From NCBI GenBank assembly GCA_033439265.1, contig JAVTVX010000010.1, positions 8,494,001 to 8,558,000 on the forward strand: 64,000 nt of DNA, given 5' to 3'. How positions within the stretch are numbered: the stretch's first letter is position 1; every line of letters starts with the position of its first letter. The notes beneath the pieces are model-generated. The model was not told the DNA's origin. It did no database searches and saw only the letters and a list, made by a program, of their open reading frames with translations. Position numbers and translations under genes: made by a program. Source of the DNA: Dillenia suffruticosa. Taxonomy: Eukaryota > Streptophyta > Magnoliopsida > Dilleniales > Dilleniaceae. Of this stretch, positions 10,795 to 21,249 are shown one piece after another.

Positions 10795-11832
10795 TTATAG
10801 TGGTCCAGGATTTGTGTTCCATGCCAAGTAAGAGGGATCTTGGAGGCGACTTGGCTTCTTAAGATATATATAAGTAAAACATGCGGCCAAGAAGAAGCAT
10901 ATCCCGCCTACTGTGATGTAGGCAACACCGAGGAAATCATTCTTGCCGCCTATCCAATTTGCCGTAGACAGAACGATGCTCTTCTTCCCATTAAAACTGT
11001 AAACGTTGTAAGTATTAATCAGAGTAACTTCAATTACATCGTTCGCCTGGAGATCAACTTCTATCTTCCCATACAGTTTCCTGAATGTAGGCATAGCCGC
11101 GGTCCTCATCCAAACCATGAGGTCCTCCTGCTTACTCAAAGGAATGGATGAATTTAGTTCAGCACCACCAACAAGACTTCCATTTTGGAAGTTTTTGGGA
11201 TAAACATCTTTGCCGAATTTGTGTTCTCTATCACTCTTCCATGAAATGCCCGTCTTGTTCACCGTCAACGACACATTATTACCGTGGGTGAAGCTGTAAG
11301 TGTCATTAAACAAGCTCCAAGCTATGAGACCACAAGGCACAATAGGCATATTATTTGCTTCATTTTCGGGTTTACAACTACTTGTATCGTCCTCACTACC
11401 GGGAGACCTCAGCTGCTGATTGCTTATGCTTTTCACATACCTGCGATGGTTCTGGTAGTAGTTGTCGAGTTGATAGTAAACATAGATAGGTTGCTTCATG
11501 TGTTTTGGTACCGTTAGTGTTCTGGTGCAGGTTTTGTCTGACAGAGGATTTTGTATGAATTGGATCTTATCGTCCTTGGTGGTTCTATTCGCGGCCGGTA
11601 TGCATTCCGTTTCATACCTATTACTGATTTCGACAACGTCCTGGGATGCAGACAATGAAGCGATTCCGAGGGGAATGAAAATGATTCCGATGACTGTGAA
11701 TACTGTTATGACCAATTTTGGTGTGACGATTGGCTGGCAAGCTGGAAGTTCTTGCTGACTAAACTTGGAATACTTGGGCCGGTTAGAATTTCTCTCGGTT
11801 GATCCAGCCGCTGCAGAACTCGGCCCTGCCAT
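10795..11832 (-). CDS. ALA-interacting subunit (LEM3/CDC50 family), P4-ATPase flippase beta subunit
   Basis: Intact 345-residue ORF. The start is ATG 11832; the preceding in-frame codon is TTG, not a start. It encodes a CDC50/LEM3 protein, the beta subunit that pairs with ALA-type P4-ATPases so they can leave the ER and flip phospholipids in Golgi and plasma membranes. Topology fits: a cytosolic N-tail, membrane span 1 at about residues 39-60, a large lumenal loop with paired cysteines and several N-glycosylation sequons (NRT, NDT, NVS, NKT, NGS, NSS), the family motif PCGLIAWSLFND at about 166-177, and span 2 at about 300-324. Length is normal for plant ALIS proteins. The whole CDS is a single exon; whether that is ancestral or marks a retrocopy cannot be decided here. 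The paralogue (ALIS1, 3 or 5) is not resolved. Confidence 0.95.
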   Translation of the reverse strand: MAGPSSAAAGSTERNSNRPKYSKFSQQELPACQPIVTPKLVITVFTVIGIIFIPLGIASLSASQDVVEISNRYETECIPAANRTTKDDKIQFIQNPLSDKTCTRTLTVPKHMKQPIYVYYQLDNYYQNHRRYVKSISNQQLRSPGSEDDTSSCKPENEANNMPIVPCGLIAWSLFNDTYSFTHGNNVSLTVNKTGISWKSDREHKFGKDVYPKNFQNGSLVGGAELNSSIPLSKQEDLMVWMRTAAMPTFRKLYGKIEVDLQANDVIEVTLINTYNVYSFNGKKSIVLSTANWIGGKNDFLGVAYITVGGICFFLAACFTYIYLKKPSRLQDPSYLAWNTNPGPL

Positions 11833-11946
11833 CAAACTTCTGGCTTCTTTGGTTGCTTTGATTTAAAATAGAGAAGATCAAATATGCGCAGATGAGAGAG
11901 AGAATGCTTTGTGTGTGTTGATAATTCTGAGGAAAATAAGAAATGG

Positions 11947-11953
11947 ATTTATA
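11947..11953 (-). promoter_or_regulatory. Candidate TATA box of the ALIS gene
   Basis: TATAAAT on the minus strand, about 115 bp upstream of the ATG, in the context CTCTTATAAATCC. A CT-rich leader lies between it and the start codon on the coding strand (GA-rich on plus, 11890-11905). Spacing fits a short 5' UTR. Confidence 0.5.
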
Positions 11954-12679
11954 AGAGAATGAGTGGTTTGTGTGGTTCCTCTCCGTTTCCTCTCTCTCGC
12001 TCTCTCCCCTTCATCGTGTTTGACCATCTCGAGGAACTTGAAGGAAGGACTTCTAGAAGGGAGGAGAAAATTAATAGTCTGATTGGAGAAAACAAGGGGT
12101 TTTCCCTCTTTGGTAGGCGGCCGTCCGCACCCCAGAGAGGACCAAATGGCCAACGACTCATTCAACAACTCGACTCAAATCATAAAATAACAAAAGTTTA
12201 AGAGCATAACTCGTCTGCACTCTGGTCTATGCGCCTCCCCCAGCACAACCCATCTTTAGTCTCTGTTCCTCTTCATTACAAAGGGAAAACATTAAAATAA
12301 AAAATAAAGAAAGGCGATTTAATATTGGGTAATTTGTTCTCCACAAGAAATTAAGTGGTTTCGAATTATATTTTTTTGTTCTTTATTTTCAACTTGTAAC
12401 CGAAGCAGAGCAAAAATCAAACCAAGTTTTATTATTTTTTCTCCCCTGGTCAACAGAACTTTCGAGGGTTATATGTGCAATTTTCGACGTAAGAGACCAA
12501 ATGTAATGGAACCTTCCATAGGTCTTGTCAATCCTTGAGGAGTAGAAGAGAGAGAGGAGGAGGATTAGTTAATGATAACGAGAATGAGCCCAAATTTCTT
12601 AGGAAACCAACGGATGGTCAAATGTACCAACGCAGTGGGAACGAAAAATATTTTATTTTAATTACAAGAAATAGCCTAT

Positions 12680-12708
12680 CGCACTATCACCAAAAAAAAA
12701 AAAAAAAA
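12680..12708 (+). mobile_element. Ultra-short A-tailed retro-insertion with target duplication
   Basis: Twelve bases (CGCACTATCACC) followed by a poly(A) run lie between direct repeats AAATAGCCTAT at 12669-12679 and 12709-12719. Poly(A) plus an 11-bp exact duplication is the footprint of LINE-type target-primed reverse transcription, here with an extremely 5'-truncated insert. The ...ACC-poly(A) ending resembles the 3' end of some SINEs, but the source cannot be fixed from 12 bases. Confidence 0.65.
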
Positions 12709-12899
12709 AAATAGCCTATTGGATCAGTCATTATCAGCCCGGGAAGAAAATGTAGCCCATTAAGTATTCTTTTCTTTTGAGCCCAACAACGATCCAAGCT
12801 CCATTTGGAGTTGAGTTGCATATTGTGGTTTCAGCTTCAGCTAATATCTCGAGTCCATTTGCTAGGTAATTACCGTTTTGAGGAGAGTTTGTGTAATTG

Positions 12900-13088
12900 T
12901 TTTTCTTTTTTTTTTTAGAATGATCTAATCAATTTTATTGATTCCGATTAATCAAACTCGAGTTAATTGTTATATCCGTTGAGGGACGAACTTTTCAAAT
13001 AATTATTTTTTTCGTTACCAAAATTCAAATCTGATAATTTATTTAAGAAAATTTTGTATTCTTATGATTGGATCAATAAGAAATTAGT
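12900..13088 (-). mobile_element. tRNA-derived SINE with 16-bp target duplication
   Basis: Minus-strand element of 189 bp. The tRNA-like head has B-box-like CAGATTTGAATTTTGG, followed by GTAACGAAAAAAA, a body with GAGTTTGATTAATCGG, and a poly(A) tail (TTTTCTTTTTTTTTT on plus at 12900-12916). Flanking repeats AGAGTTTGTGTAATTG (12884-12899) and AGAGTTTGGGTAATTG (13089-13104) differ at one base. The head aligns by eye with the SINE at 28318-28538, so they look like one family. Confidence 0.8.
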
Positions 13089-13104
13089 AGAGTTTGGGTA
13101 ATTG

Positions 13105-14229
13105 ACATGTTTCAAATGGTACTTTTCAAAATTTTGTACTATTATAATCAACATATTCTATAATCTTATTTATAATAACTGTTTATTTATTTGTTTTGTA
13201 TTGTTTTGATTAAGGATGAAGCAAGCCCTTTTTTAATATATTTCTATAAGGTATCATACCATATTATATTTAACGAAAGCATAATGCTGCAATTTAACAT
13301 TTTCATCGGAGAAGTAAAAAATTTTTGCACCCCGAATCAAAATTCAACTATTTTTAGTGAGATTTTCAACATAATTTTAGTGTAAAATTGAAAACACTAA
13401 TAATGTATAATTTGTTGATCGTGAAATATGAAAAATTTTATTTGGCAAATTGTGCTGAATTTGAAATAGTTGTTAAAATTAAATATAATTTAGTAAACAA
13501 ATGAACAAGAGGGTAATGATGGTGCGATTTATGAGTACAAAATTGTAAAAAACTTTAAGAGAATCCACTCCAAAGATTAAAAAAAAAAAAAAAAAAAAAA
13601 ATCCTACATATCTTATTGAATGAAATAACAAAATCTCCAAAACTAGGTATTCTAATGACAAAGAGTGTTTATGACCCTAACACAAAAGAGATTAAAATAG
13701 AAAAAGAACAAATAATAATAATAAACCTAAAACAATAAACAAAAGAAATGAAAGTACATTCGGAGCTTCATGGAGTGTTAGCCAGGTCCGACCAGGACAC
13801 AACTGCGCTCGAAAGCTATTGGTCACCTTGTCACGAATCTTATATCGGATTTTCAAGAAATCATAAAACAATATTTAAATCCAATAATCTCTCTCACCCA
13901 ACAGATCGATCTTTTGGGCTTAGTTTTTCTATTAAGTTTGAATCCATTATTTGGGTCTGGCTACCTGGTGTCAAAATAAGAACTGTCCAAAATAAAAAAG
14001 GATTACCTGGTATCGGAGTGAGAGCCGTGAATCATAAAATAGTACTTAAATCCATAGAAAATGGTTACTTGGTGTCAGCCGTGAAATCATAAAATAGTAC
14101 TTAACTCCAATAGACTCTCTCACCAAATAGGTCAATTTTTTGGGTTGAGTTTTTGTATTGAGTTTGAGTCTATTACTTGGATCCGGCGGGCGCGCACCTT
14201 GCACTTGCACGTGCACATTGTAATAACCT
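13105..14229. other. Non-coding DNA with short internal repeats
   Basis: AT-rich, no gene. Between 13858 and 14165, variants of AATCATAAAATAGTACTTAA followed by CTCTCTCACC...TTTTGGG and TTGAGTTTGA...TTATTTGG occur two to three times, as in decayed long terminal repeats or a local tandem duplication. Confidence 0.4.
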
Positions 14230-15242
14230 GCAACTATTTTTTAATAATAACGGATAGGTTACATGGTTGAAATTTGCTGAAATCATTTGGTCGATCAATC
14301 AACAATTTAAAACTGTTATATATTGTTAAAACAGTTAGAATTAGCTAAACAAGATGTATAAATATTGTTAAATCAATAATGAATGCCGAAAATGACCGTT
14401 GAGTTATTTCGCAGTTTCTGGCTTCCCTCGTCTCTCGCTACTTCTTTTCTACTTCATTCTCATTCTAAACTCTTCCCCATCCATGATCTTTCGAATCCAT
14501 CCATAAACAATAATTAATATTCATCCCAGCTTCATCGACAGTAAAAGCTGGCCATAAAAATCCAAGAAAATCTCTAGCTGGAATGAAAAAAGGATGAATT
14601 AGATCAAATATTGAAAACTTTTCTGACAGACTCAACAGACACTCCAAAGATTGAATTTCCAATCTTCACTAAAGAAAAGAAAAAAAAGAAAAAAAAAACC
14701 TTCAACAAAAAGTAATTCAAGAAAAGTTTTTCTCATCCTCCATAGTCTCCATTTTTCTCTCACTATTTTCCCTATAACTCAAGTTAGATTTGTTATTCAT
14801 CTTCATCACGCTATCTTTCAACACAAATATAAATCTCCGTTTATGATTTATGGATTTGATAAACTCTTAGTTCTCAATTTTTCAATTTTGAAAACAATGA
14901 TGTCTTAAAAAAGAGGAAAATATATAACAATCAGCAACTATTTTTTAATAGTAATGGTTAGTTTAGGTTGTTAAGATCTACCGAAATCAGTTGATCAATC
15001 AATCAACAACCGAAAGCTGATAGATGTTTTAGAATAGTTAGAATTAGTTGAATAAAATGTATAAATGTTGTTAAATCATGAACGAATGCAGGAAATGGTT
15101 ATTGAGTTCTTTCTCTCTAGACTTTGTTTTTGGCTTTCCTCCTCCCTCCCTCTCTCTCTCTCTCGAACCCCTCTATCTCTACTTCTTTATTGCTCCATTC
15201 TCATTCTAAACATTTTCCCATCCTCTAATCCTTCATCGACAG
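14230..15242. repeat. Diverged direct duplication (about 310 bp x2), LTR-like
   Basis: Copy A (14230-14542) and copy B (14934-15242) share a long series of landmarks in the same order: GCAACTATTTTTTAATA, TGATC/GATCAATCAATCAACAA, AGTTAGAATTAG, TGTATAAATRTTGTTAAATCA, CATTCTCATTCTAAAC and CTTCATCGACAG. They are separated by about 390 bp without coding sequence. This could be the two LTRs of a very short non-autonomous retrotransposon or a segmental duplication; I see no primer-binding site or target duplication. Confidence 0.55.
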
Positions 15243-17354
15243 TTTCCACTTCCTCCTTCCTCCATTCTTTGTTTTCCTGTTTTTTGAATTTAACAGCTAT
15301 AAAGCCTTAAGCTGACCTTCTGAGACCTGGGTTGCGACACACAGGTGCTCGCATGGCTGCACGAAGTAATCTAGACGCTACTGCATCCATAGGGTGCAGC
15401 TGCAGTGTACCTCAAACTTCGGCTCCTGGCTCTGAGTTGGCCGCATGTTTGGACTCTTTTGGGTTATAAATGGGACTACTAATTCATTCTTTGAGCTTCA
15501 CTATATGAACTTTGATTTTGAGAGCTTCTTATGAAGCTGTTTTTTTTGTCCTTTGCTGAGTAAAAGTGTGAAGGAGACGACCCCAGCTTCTTACTGCTCC
15601 CATAAAAGAAATCTATATTAGTTTTGTAATAAAATAATAAATTTAAATGATGATCATAATTTTAATTGTCATACAAATGATTGCTATATATCATTTATTT
15701 ATGAATATTTTTTGCTATAAACGGAAAAATGATTGAGAATTTGCCACTTCATTCGTTTTCGCCCAGTCTAAATTTTTAACTATATAGATGCCCAATTGAT
15801 CTCAAAAGAAATCAGCCCCAATTGGATGCAAATAAAGTGAAGATAGGACCAATTAATCCAAACCATACCAAACCACCAGAATCATGTTAATGCCCCCTTG
15901 CACTTGGCCAGGGTGGCCTTGCTCACATGGCACACAGTGCTCCGTCTCGTGGGAGCTGGTTTTGATTCATCAAAACCAATCGAGATCGCTCACGTGCACA
16001 ACCCATTAACCAAATTTATGAGACGAGAGTGAGCCAGTGAACATGCACACACACTAATTCAAACTTAACAAACGAACAACCATATCCAAACAATAGGACA
16101 TTATATCTTTACTATTAATGATTTCATTTACTCCTCTGTTCGGACAAGGACAAAGCCTGTACAACAAAGACACCAACCTTTGGAATTTTCCTAGGCTTCT
16201 GAAACTCCCGTGACCCTTTATTTTTCCAGGTTCTTTTGAATAGATAAACAATTTAAAAAAAAAAAGAAAAAAAAACCTTTAATGTGCCTCTTTTGTGGCA
16301 GCCCTCTCTCTCTCATTCGTATGATTCTTACACTAACCTGCTACCATTTACTAATGTGCCAATAAAATTTTCAAATATACAAAATAATTTAAAAATTATA
16401 TGCATCATAACACAAATTAAAAAGGTATATCATGAATTCGGTAAAGAAAAGATTTTGATTATGATGTTGAAAGAAGTAAATAATTGTTATTTTGGGTTGC
16501 CTCTAAATTATTTTCCTTTAAAAGAATTTGTTATTTTTCTTTAAAAATACAAATGTCTACGATAACTTATTTTTAAATTGTTTCTGATAAAGGGTTGGAC
16601 CATTATGTGAGACATTTGATATATCAATCAAACCTGTTTAATAAAACATAATTTAAAGATAATTCATAATGGAAATTATTTATATTTTCAATCAAACCTG
16701 TTTTATATTTCCGATTTTAGTTGATTTTAAAGCAACCCACAAAGTGATGGGGACATATCATCCAAACATAAGCACCTAATATAAACTTCGAGACGTGGAC
16801 GATATGCCATCAAATGTTAACGTCAGCTTCACAGAACAAAAGGAGCCCCAACCCTGTAATGCCTAAGCTTGAACCCACTTCCCCAGCCACACAAATTGTG
16901 AAAATCATTTTTATGGCCAGCCTTCATGTAGGGTCCGGTCTTTTTCATGAGTTCCCTCCCTTCTTTCTATTTTTAAGAAATTTGGAGTTCTTTTGAGATT
17001 AACAAAGGCCACACGTATCTGAAATACTCATCTTTTTTCCCTTTTACTTACTTTTCCGTTGTGCTATACACTATCATTCAATCATTGTTAACCTCGTCAA
17101 CAAAATAACCAACAAAAAACCACATATAAATTGTCCAAATTGGCCAAAAGACATATCCCTAAAATGCATGAAGAGGCAAAGCTTAAATTGAAAACAAACT
17201 ACAGACACAAAGATTTGGTCATGGACATGAACAAAGCTAGAGAAAAGCTATAAGAAGAGCTCGAGCTCATGATGGGCAAATAAAAAGAAAAATAAAAATC
17301 ACATGAACAAAGTATGCTGAAATTCAAGGCACATTTACCATTTAATTTGGTTTC
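15243..17354. other. Intergenic DNA downstream of the ABCG gene
   Basis: No recognisable gene. It holds a 20-bp perfect palindrome (GGTTTTGAT-TC-ATCAAAACC, 15958-15977), a CACGTG G-box core near 15991, and CAATCAAACCTGTTT repeated near 16625 and 16690. The part next to 17355 would include the ABCG 3' UTR. Confidence 0.4.
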
Positions 17355-19169
17355 CTATTTCTTGGACCTCTGTGCTCTTCTCAGCAGGACCATCAAGCAA
17401 AGCACCCGATAGAACACAAAGAACCCAATCAGGATATAGATGTTCGTCCATCTCTGCCTCTCATGAAGCCCTCTCTTCTGCAACACATCGCCACCAGTCA
17501 CCATGCAAGTCTTGTTCTCTTCATACCATATTAGACACCTCGAAACAAGGCAGGAGTACTCGTTGATCAAGAGTGCATCAAGTGCATATTTGTACATTGA
17601 GAAAAAGTGCATAAAAAGCCAATACTTGGGCAGGCAGTCTTTGGAGATGAAGTAGCCTGAGAAGAGAAAGAACCCTCCGAGAAGAATGGTTACCAATGAT
17701 GTTCCGGCGATGTAATTCGGAGCAAAAGAGCTCAAAAAGAGAACAAAAGAGTTAGCCATTAGGACTATAATCCATATGACAAGAACAAAGTAAGCAAAGG
17801 CTTGCCAAGAAGCACATAGGCCCACTAAGAAATAGACTGAGACTGAATATATGATGGCTATTGCGAGCAAATAAGGCAAGAAGACAAAGGTGTTTGCTAT
17901 GAGATGAGAAGATAGCCTGTACACACCACTTGAAGTCTCTCTGAGAAGAATGGGCCTCTCATTGATGAAAATTGGGAGGGTTTCAGTGGTTGAAGAGAGA
18001 AGGAAAGTGAGAGTGAATGCAAATAAGCCTAGTCTCTTCTCGATCCCTTGTTTGCCGAATCCGATGTTGATGTAAATAGTGCCAAGAACAAGGCCTACAC
18101 CAAGTGCTTCAAGTGTGTTAGTTAAAAGAAGCTGTCTGGTTCTGTATATGATCTTCCAAAACCTGTTGTAGAGTGTCAAGATTTCATGCAATCTTGAGCT
18201 CTTGTATCTGATCTCCTCTGTTTTGGGGGAAACAGAGTTGGGAGAGATTGTAGAAGAACTAATGGGTGACGAAGGAAGTGAAGGAGGTGAAATGGCTTTT
18301 GTCTCTTGTAGTTGATTGAGTATTTCCATAGCATATTCAAGTGGGTTGAGCTGCGGAGGGACAGTGAAACCATTGGATTGTAAAAAAGCTTGGAGTGAAG
18401 AGAGTGAACCATGATGAACAACCTTTCCTTTGGACAACAAAAGAATCCTATCAATCATGTATAGAATCTTGAAGCTTGGTTGATGGATAGATAGGATGAC
18501 AGTGCGGTGACGCGAATCTGCAATCAACCTAAGTGTCTGCATCACATGGGAAGCTGAAGTGCTGTCAAGCCCTGAAGTTGGCTCATCAAGAATGAGCACT
18601 GCAGGGTCTTGAAGGAGGCACAACCCTATGGAAACCCGTCTTCGTTCCCCGCCGGACAGCCCGCAGGCCAAGCGGGTCTGGGCCAGATGGGTCAACCTGA
18701 GCTCGGCAAGGAGTGATGACACAATTGGGCCAACTTGGGATGATTTGGGCACAAGAAGACTAGCTGCGAAGGCAAAGGTTTCAGAGACAGTGAGGAGAGG
18801 AAGGCAAGCATCATGTTGAGGAACATAAGCTGAGAGCTTGCGGAAAGTGGAGGGATTCAGTGGTAAAGAGTTGAGCAAAAGAGTGCCACTAGTTGGTGAT
18901 GTTCTTGCAGCTAAAATGTCAAGAAGAGTTGATTTTCCGGCACCGCTTGGGCCAACAATGGCTAGGATTTGTGATGGGTAGGCAGCGAGGGAGATGCCCT
19001 TGAGGATGTAAGCGGGAGGTTTTGCAATGCAGGGCTTGAAAAAGAGCGTTTGGGGAATAATGTTGATGGTGGAGGTGGATTTTATGTAAGAGATTGAAGT
19101 GGCTGTTAGTTGGTAGGTTTTGTGCTGTGGTGGTGGTGGTGGTGGTGACGGTGATGATTGGTTTTCCAT
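17355..19169 (-). CDS. ABCG half-size transporter (WBC type, ABCG4/8-like)
   Basis: Intact single-exon ORF of 604 residues with the reverse domain order of ABCG half-transporters: ATPase first, membrane domain second. Walker A GPSGAGKST is at residues 73-81, signature LSGGE at 171-175, Walker B VLILDEP at 191-197, and the switch histidine in SIHQPS near 229. A Ser/Pro-rich linker (about 295-325) leads to about six membrane spans between 360 and 597, with the NERPILLRETSSGVYRLSS segment typical of the family. Such proteins dimerise in the plasma membrane to export lipids, hormones or secondary metabolites; the substrate is not predictable from sequence. Proline-rich N-terminus, length and lack of introns suit the Arabidopsis ABCG4/ABCG8/ABCG10 group. 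ATG 19169 is the first in-frame Met. Confidence 0.95.
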   Translation of the reverse strand: MENQSSPSPPPPPPQHKTYQLTATSISYIKSTSTINIIPQTLFFKPCIAKPPAYILKGISLAAYPSQILAIVGPSGAGKSTLLDILAARTSPTSGTLLLNSLPLNPSTFRKLSAYVPQHDACLPLLTVSETFAFAASLLVPKSSQVGPIVSSLLAELRLTHLAQTRLACGLSGGERRRVSIGLCLLQDPAVLILDEPTSGLDSTSASHVMQTLRLIADSRHRTVILSIHQPSFKILYMIDRILLLSKGKVVHHGSLSSLQAFLQSNGFTVPPQLNPLEYAMEILNQLQETKAISPPSLPSSPISSSTISPNSVSPKTEEIRYKSSRLHEILTLYNRFWKIIYRTRQLLLTNTLEALGVGLVLGTIYINIGFGKQGIEKRLGLFAFTLTFLLSSTTETLPIFINERPILLRETSSGVYRLSSHLIANTFVFLPYLLAIAIIYSVSVYFLVGLCASWQAFAYFVLVIWIIVLMANSFVLFLSSFAPNYIAGTSLVTILLGGFFLFSGYFISKDCLPKYWLFMHFFSMYKYALDALLINEYSCLVSRCLIWYEENKTCMVTGGDVLQKRGLHERQRWTNIYILIGFFVFYRVLCLMVLLRRAQRSKK

Positions 19170-19582
19170 GGAGGGTGTGGAGGAGTTGGAAGGTGGAAGA
19201 GGAGAGGTTGAGGTAATGAGAATAGGGAGATTTGGAAGATTGTGTTGGTGAAAATTTCCATGAATTTGGAGTAAAATGCTGGTGGAGGATAGGTTTTATC
19301 CCAATTAAAAAGTTTGGACTGCCTTTTGGGCTAGTTCTTTATTTGGAACGATTTTTATCATACAACTTTTATGTCATGTGGTGATCCAGTGGTTTATTTT
19401 TCTTATAAATTTATTTACAAAAGCATCAACTCTTTTCTTAAATGATTAATGAAATCCAACAATTGCAAACTCTCAAAAGTTGAAAAAAAAATATTGATTG
19501 AGAATTCAGTTTTTCGTATTACAATTTAGTCCAAGTTTTTTCTACAGTATAGATTTGTGATAAATGTATAATTTTATAATTT
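19170..19582. other. Upstream region of the ABCG gene
   Basis: On the coding (minus) strand the first 90 bp are CT-rich leader-like sequence, and GGGATAAAACC about 120-130 bp upstream of the ATG could serve as a TATA-like element. Beyond that the DNA is AT-rich with nothing recognisable. Confidence 0.35.
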
Positions 19583-19591
19583 AATATATGT

Positions 19592-19681
19592 GACAAAAAG
19601 TTTTGGTTCAAGTGGCACCTTCCATCTCCCCATATAATAGATTCGGATTCGAATCTCAATATATACAAAAAATAATAATTG
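19592..19681 (+). mobile_element. Short tRNA-like A-tailed retroposon (about 90 bp family), copy 1
   Basis: Contains TTTTGGTTCAAGTGGCACC (A-box-like), CTTCCATCTCCCCAT, GATTCGGATTCGAATCTC (B-box-like), then CAATATATACAAAAAATAATAATT as an A-rich end. Direct repeats AATATATGT lie at 19583-19591 and 19682-19690; in such AT-rich DNA the duplication alone is weak, but length and sequence match the copies at 27672, 43793 and 57648. Confidence 0.65.
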
Positions 19682-19690
19682 AATATATGT

Positions 19691-20587
19691 ATTTCTGAAT
19701 TTCAACTTCAATATAAATATAACAAAATAGTACTTAGATATAATGTAGTGTGACATGAGAATAGCTTTTTCCAATTTTAAGCATTATTTTCTGAAATAAA
19801 TGTCTAACATATATTTTAGTGCATAAGATTTGAAAAAGAGAGCAATAGAGGCATAGGACTACTTTATAATAGTGATTGGAAAGAAGGTAGGACCATGGGA
19901 CCTAATGCTAATAATGCAATACTTACTATTTATTAAGCAGTACTATGAAGTTAACCTAAGACCAACCAATGAGTGATGACTACCACATTAGGCCAAATGA
20001 TGAACAAGGCAAGGGTTTTAGTAGCCACAGGTTCTTGCGTGTTTAGCATAACACAAAGATCGTGAATGGCGACCAAATTCAGGTGCTCGAGGGAGGGCAT
20101 TGGGCAACTAATGAGTAGCAAAATCGCATAGAAAATATTTGGAAATACGACCTGCCATTAAAACTTCTTCCCCATTGATTTGATTAAATTTACAAACTGC
20201 ATTTACATCCTAACGAGTTCCATATGTAGTAGTGACATAAGGTTGAGAAAAAAAGAAAGGGTTTGTTGGTCATGAACGAAGTGATTGGAATTGTAGGAAT
20301 TTGGTTGAGAATGATTGAAGCTTAGAATAGATTCCCCATCCCACCAATAGATTCACGAGTTCACTGTACATTCACATTTCCTTTCTTCTTCTCTCTCTCT
20401 CTCTCTCTCTCTGTACGTGTGCGCCCTCATCGGATCGGGTGCCTCTGAGCTGGTCACAACCAATTTGGATTAACAGATCAGAAAACATACAGAAGGTGAT
20501 GTGACAGATAGCCAGATGTTGTCAGAGTGAAAGCACACAAAAGCAAATTTTTTAAATCTGTTAACTTCTTTAATCAAACAAACTAAT
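19691..20587. other. Intergenic DNA
   Basis: No gene seen. A (CT)n tract lies at about 20390-20412. Confidence 0.35.
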
Positions 20588-20639
20588 ATGAAATTATATG
20601 GAATTAAATTATATATATTTGAAAGTACTCGTGACATTC

Positions 20640-21190
20640 TTGCTCATGTCTCTGTGTTAGCAGTTTCCTCAATTTATACACCTCTCACTATGAAAAAGAA
20701 TCTCATTTCACTGGATGATGCCCCTCTTGATGTTAGTGTATATCATAATATTGTCGGTGTTTTGCAGTACCTTACTATTATCAGGATTCATATTGCACAT
20801 GCTTTTAATCTTATATGCCTGTCATGCAGGCTCCCATACGAGCTAATTTTTGGTAAGTCAAACGAATTTTACGCTATATCAAAGGGACTCAAAATCATGT
20901 TCGTCGTCTCCTATCTAGTAGTCCATTTTCTCTTTAAGCATATTGTGATGCTGATTAGGCTAATTGTCCTCTCACAAGGCAAAGCACTACTGACTTTTGC
21001 ATCATTTTTTTGTTTTTTTTTTTTGTAAGTGTCTCTTGAGCCTCTAAGAAGCAATCTACTGTTGCTCACTCCACCAGGGAAGCTAAATATCGAGATATGG
21101 CACATGCTACAATTGAACAAAGATTGCTTACTTCTCTCGCACGTGACATTGGAACATCTGTCTCCAATCCTCCATAGTTGTTTTGTGTCT
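20640..21190 (+). pseudogene. Ty1/copia reverse transcriptase-RNase H relic
   Basis: Plus-strand fragment. DDAPLD...YHNIVGVLQYLT.IR.HIAHAFN corresponds to the end of the copia reverse transcriptase region (the usual ...YRSLVGALQYLT.TRPDIA). About 200 bp later, in other frames, ASKKQSTVAHSTREAKYRD and MAHATIE correspond to the RNase H segment SKKQ.TVSRSS.EAEYR. Frameshifts, stops and a T-rich insertion near 21005 break it. No gag, protease or integrase adjoins it in the expected position. Confidence 0.75.
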
Positions 21191-21249
21191 ACCTGTTGGA
21201 AAATAGGGTTTGGATCTGTCTATGAGGGTAGACCCGACCCATGACCTTT

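Noticed and set aside
10840..11758. Plus-strand open frames across the ALIS gene
   Set aside because: Antisense shadows of the intact minus-strand CDS with no protein-family content.
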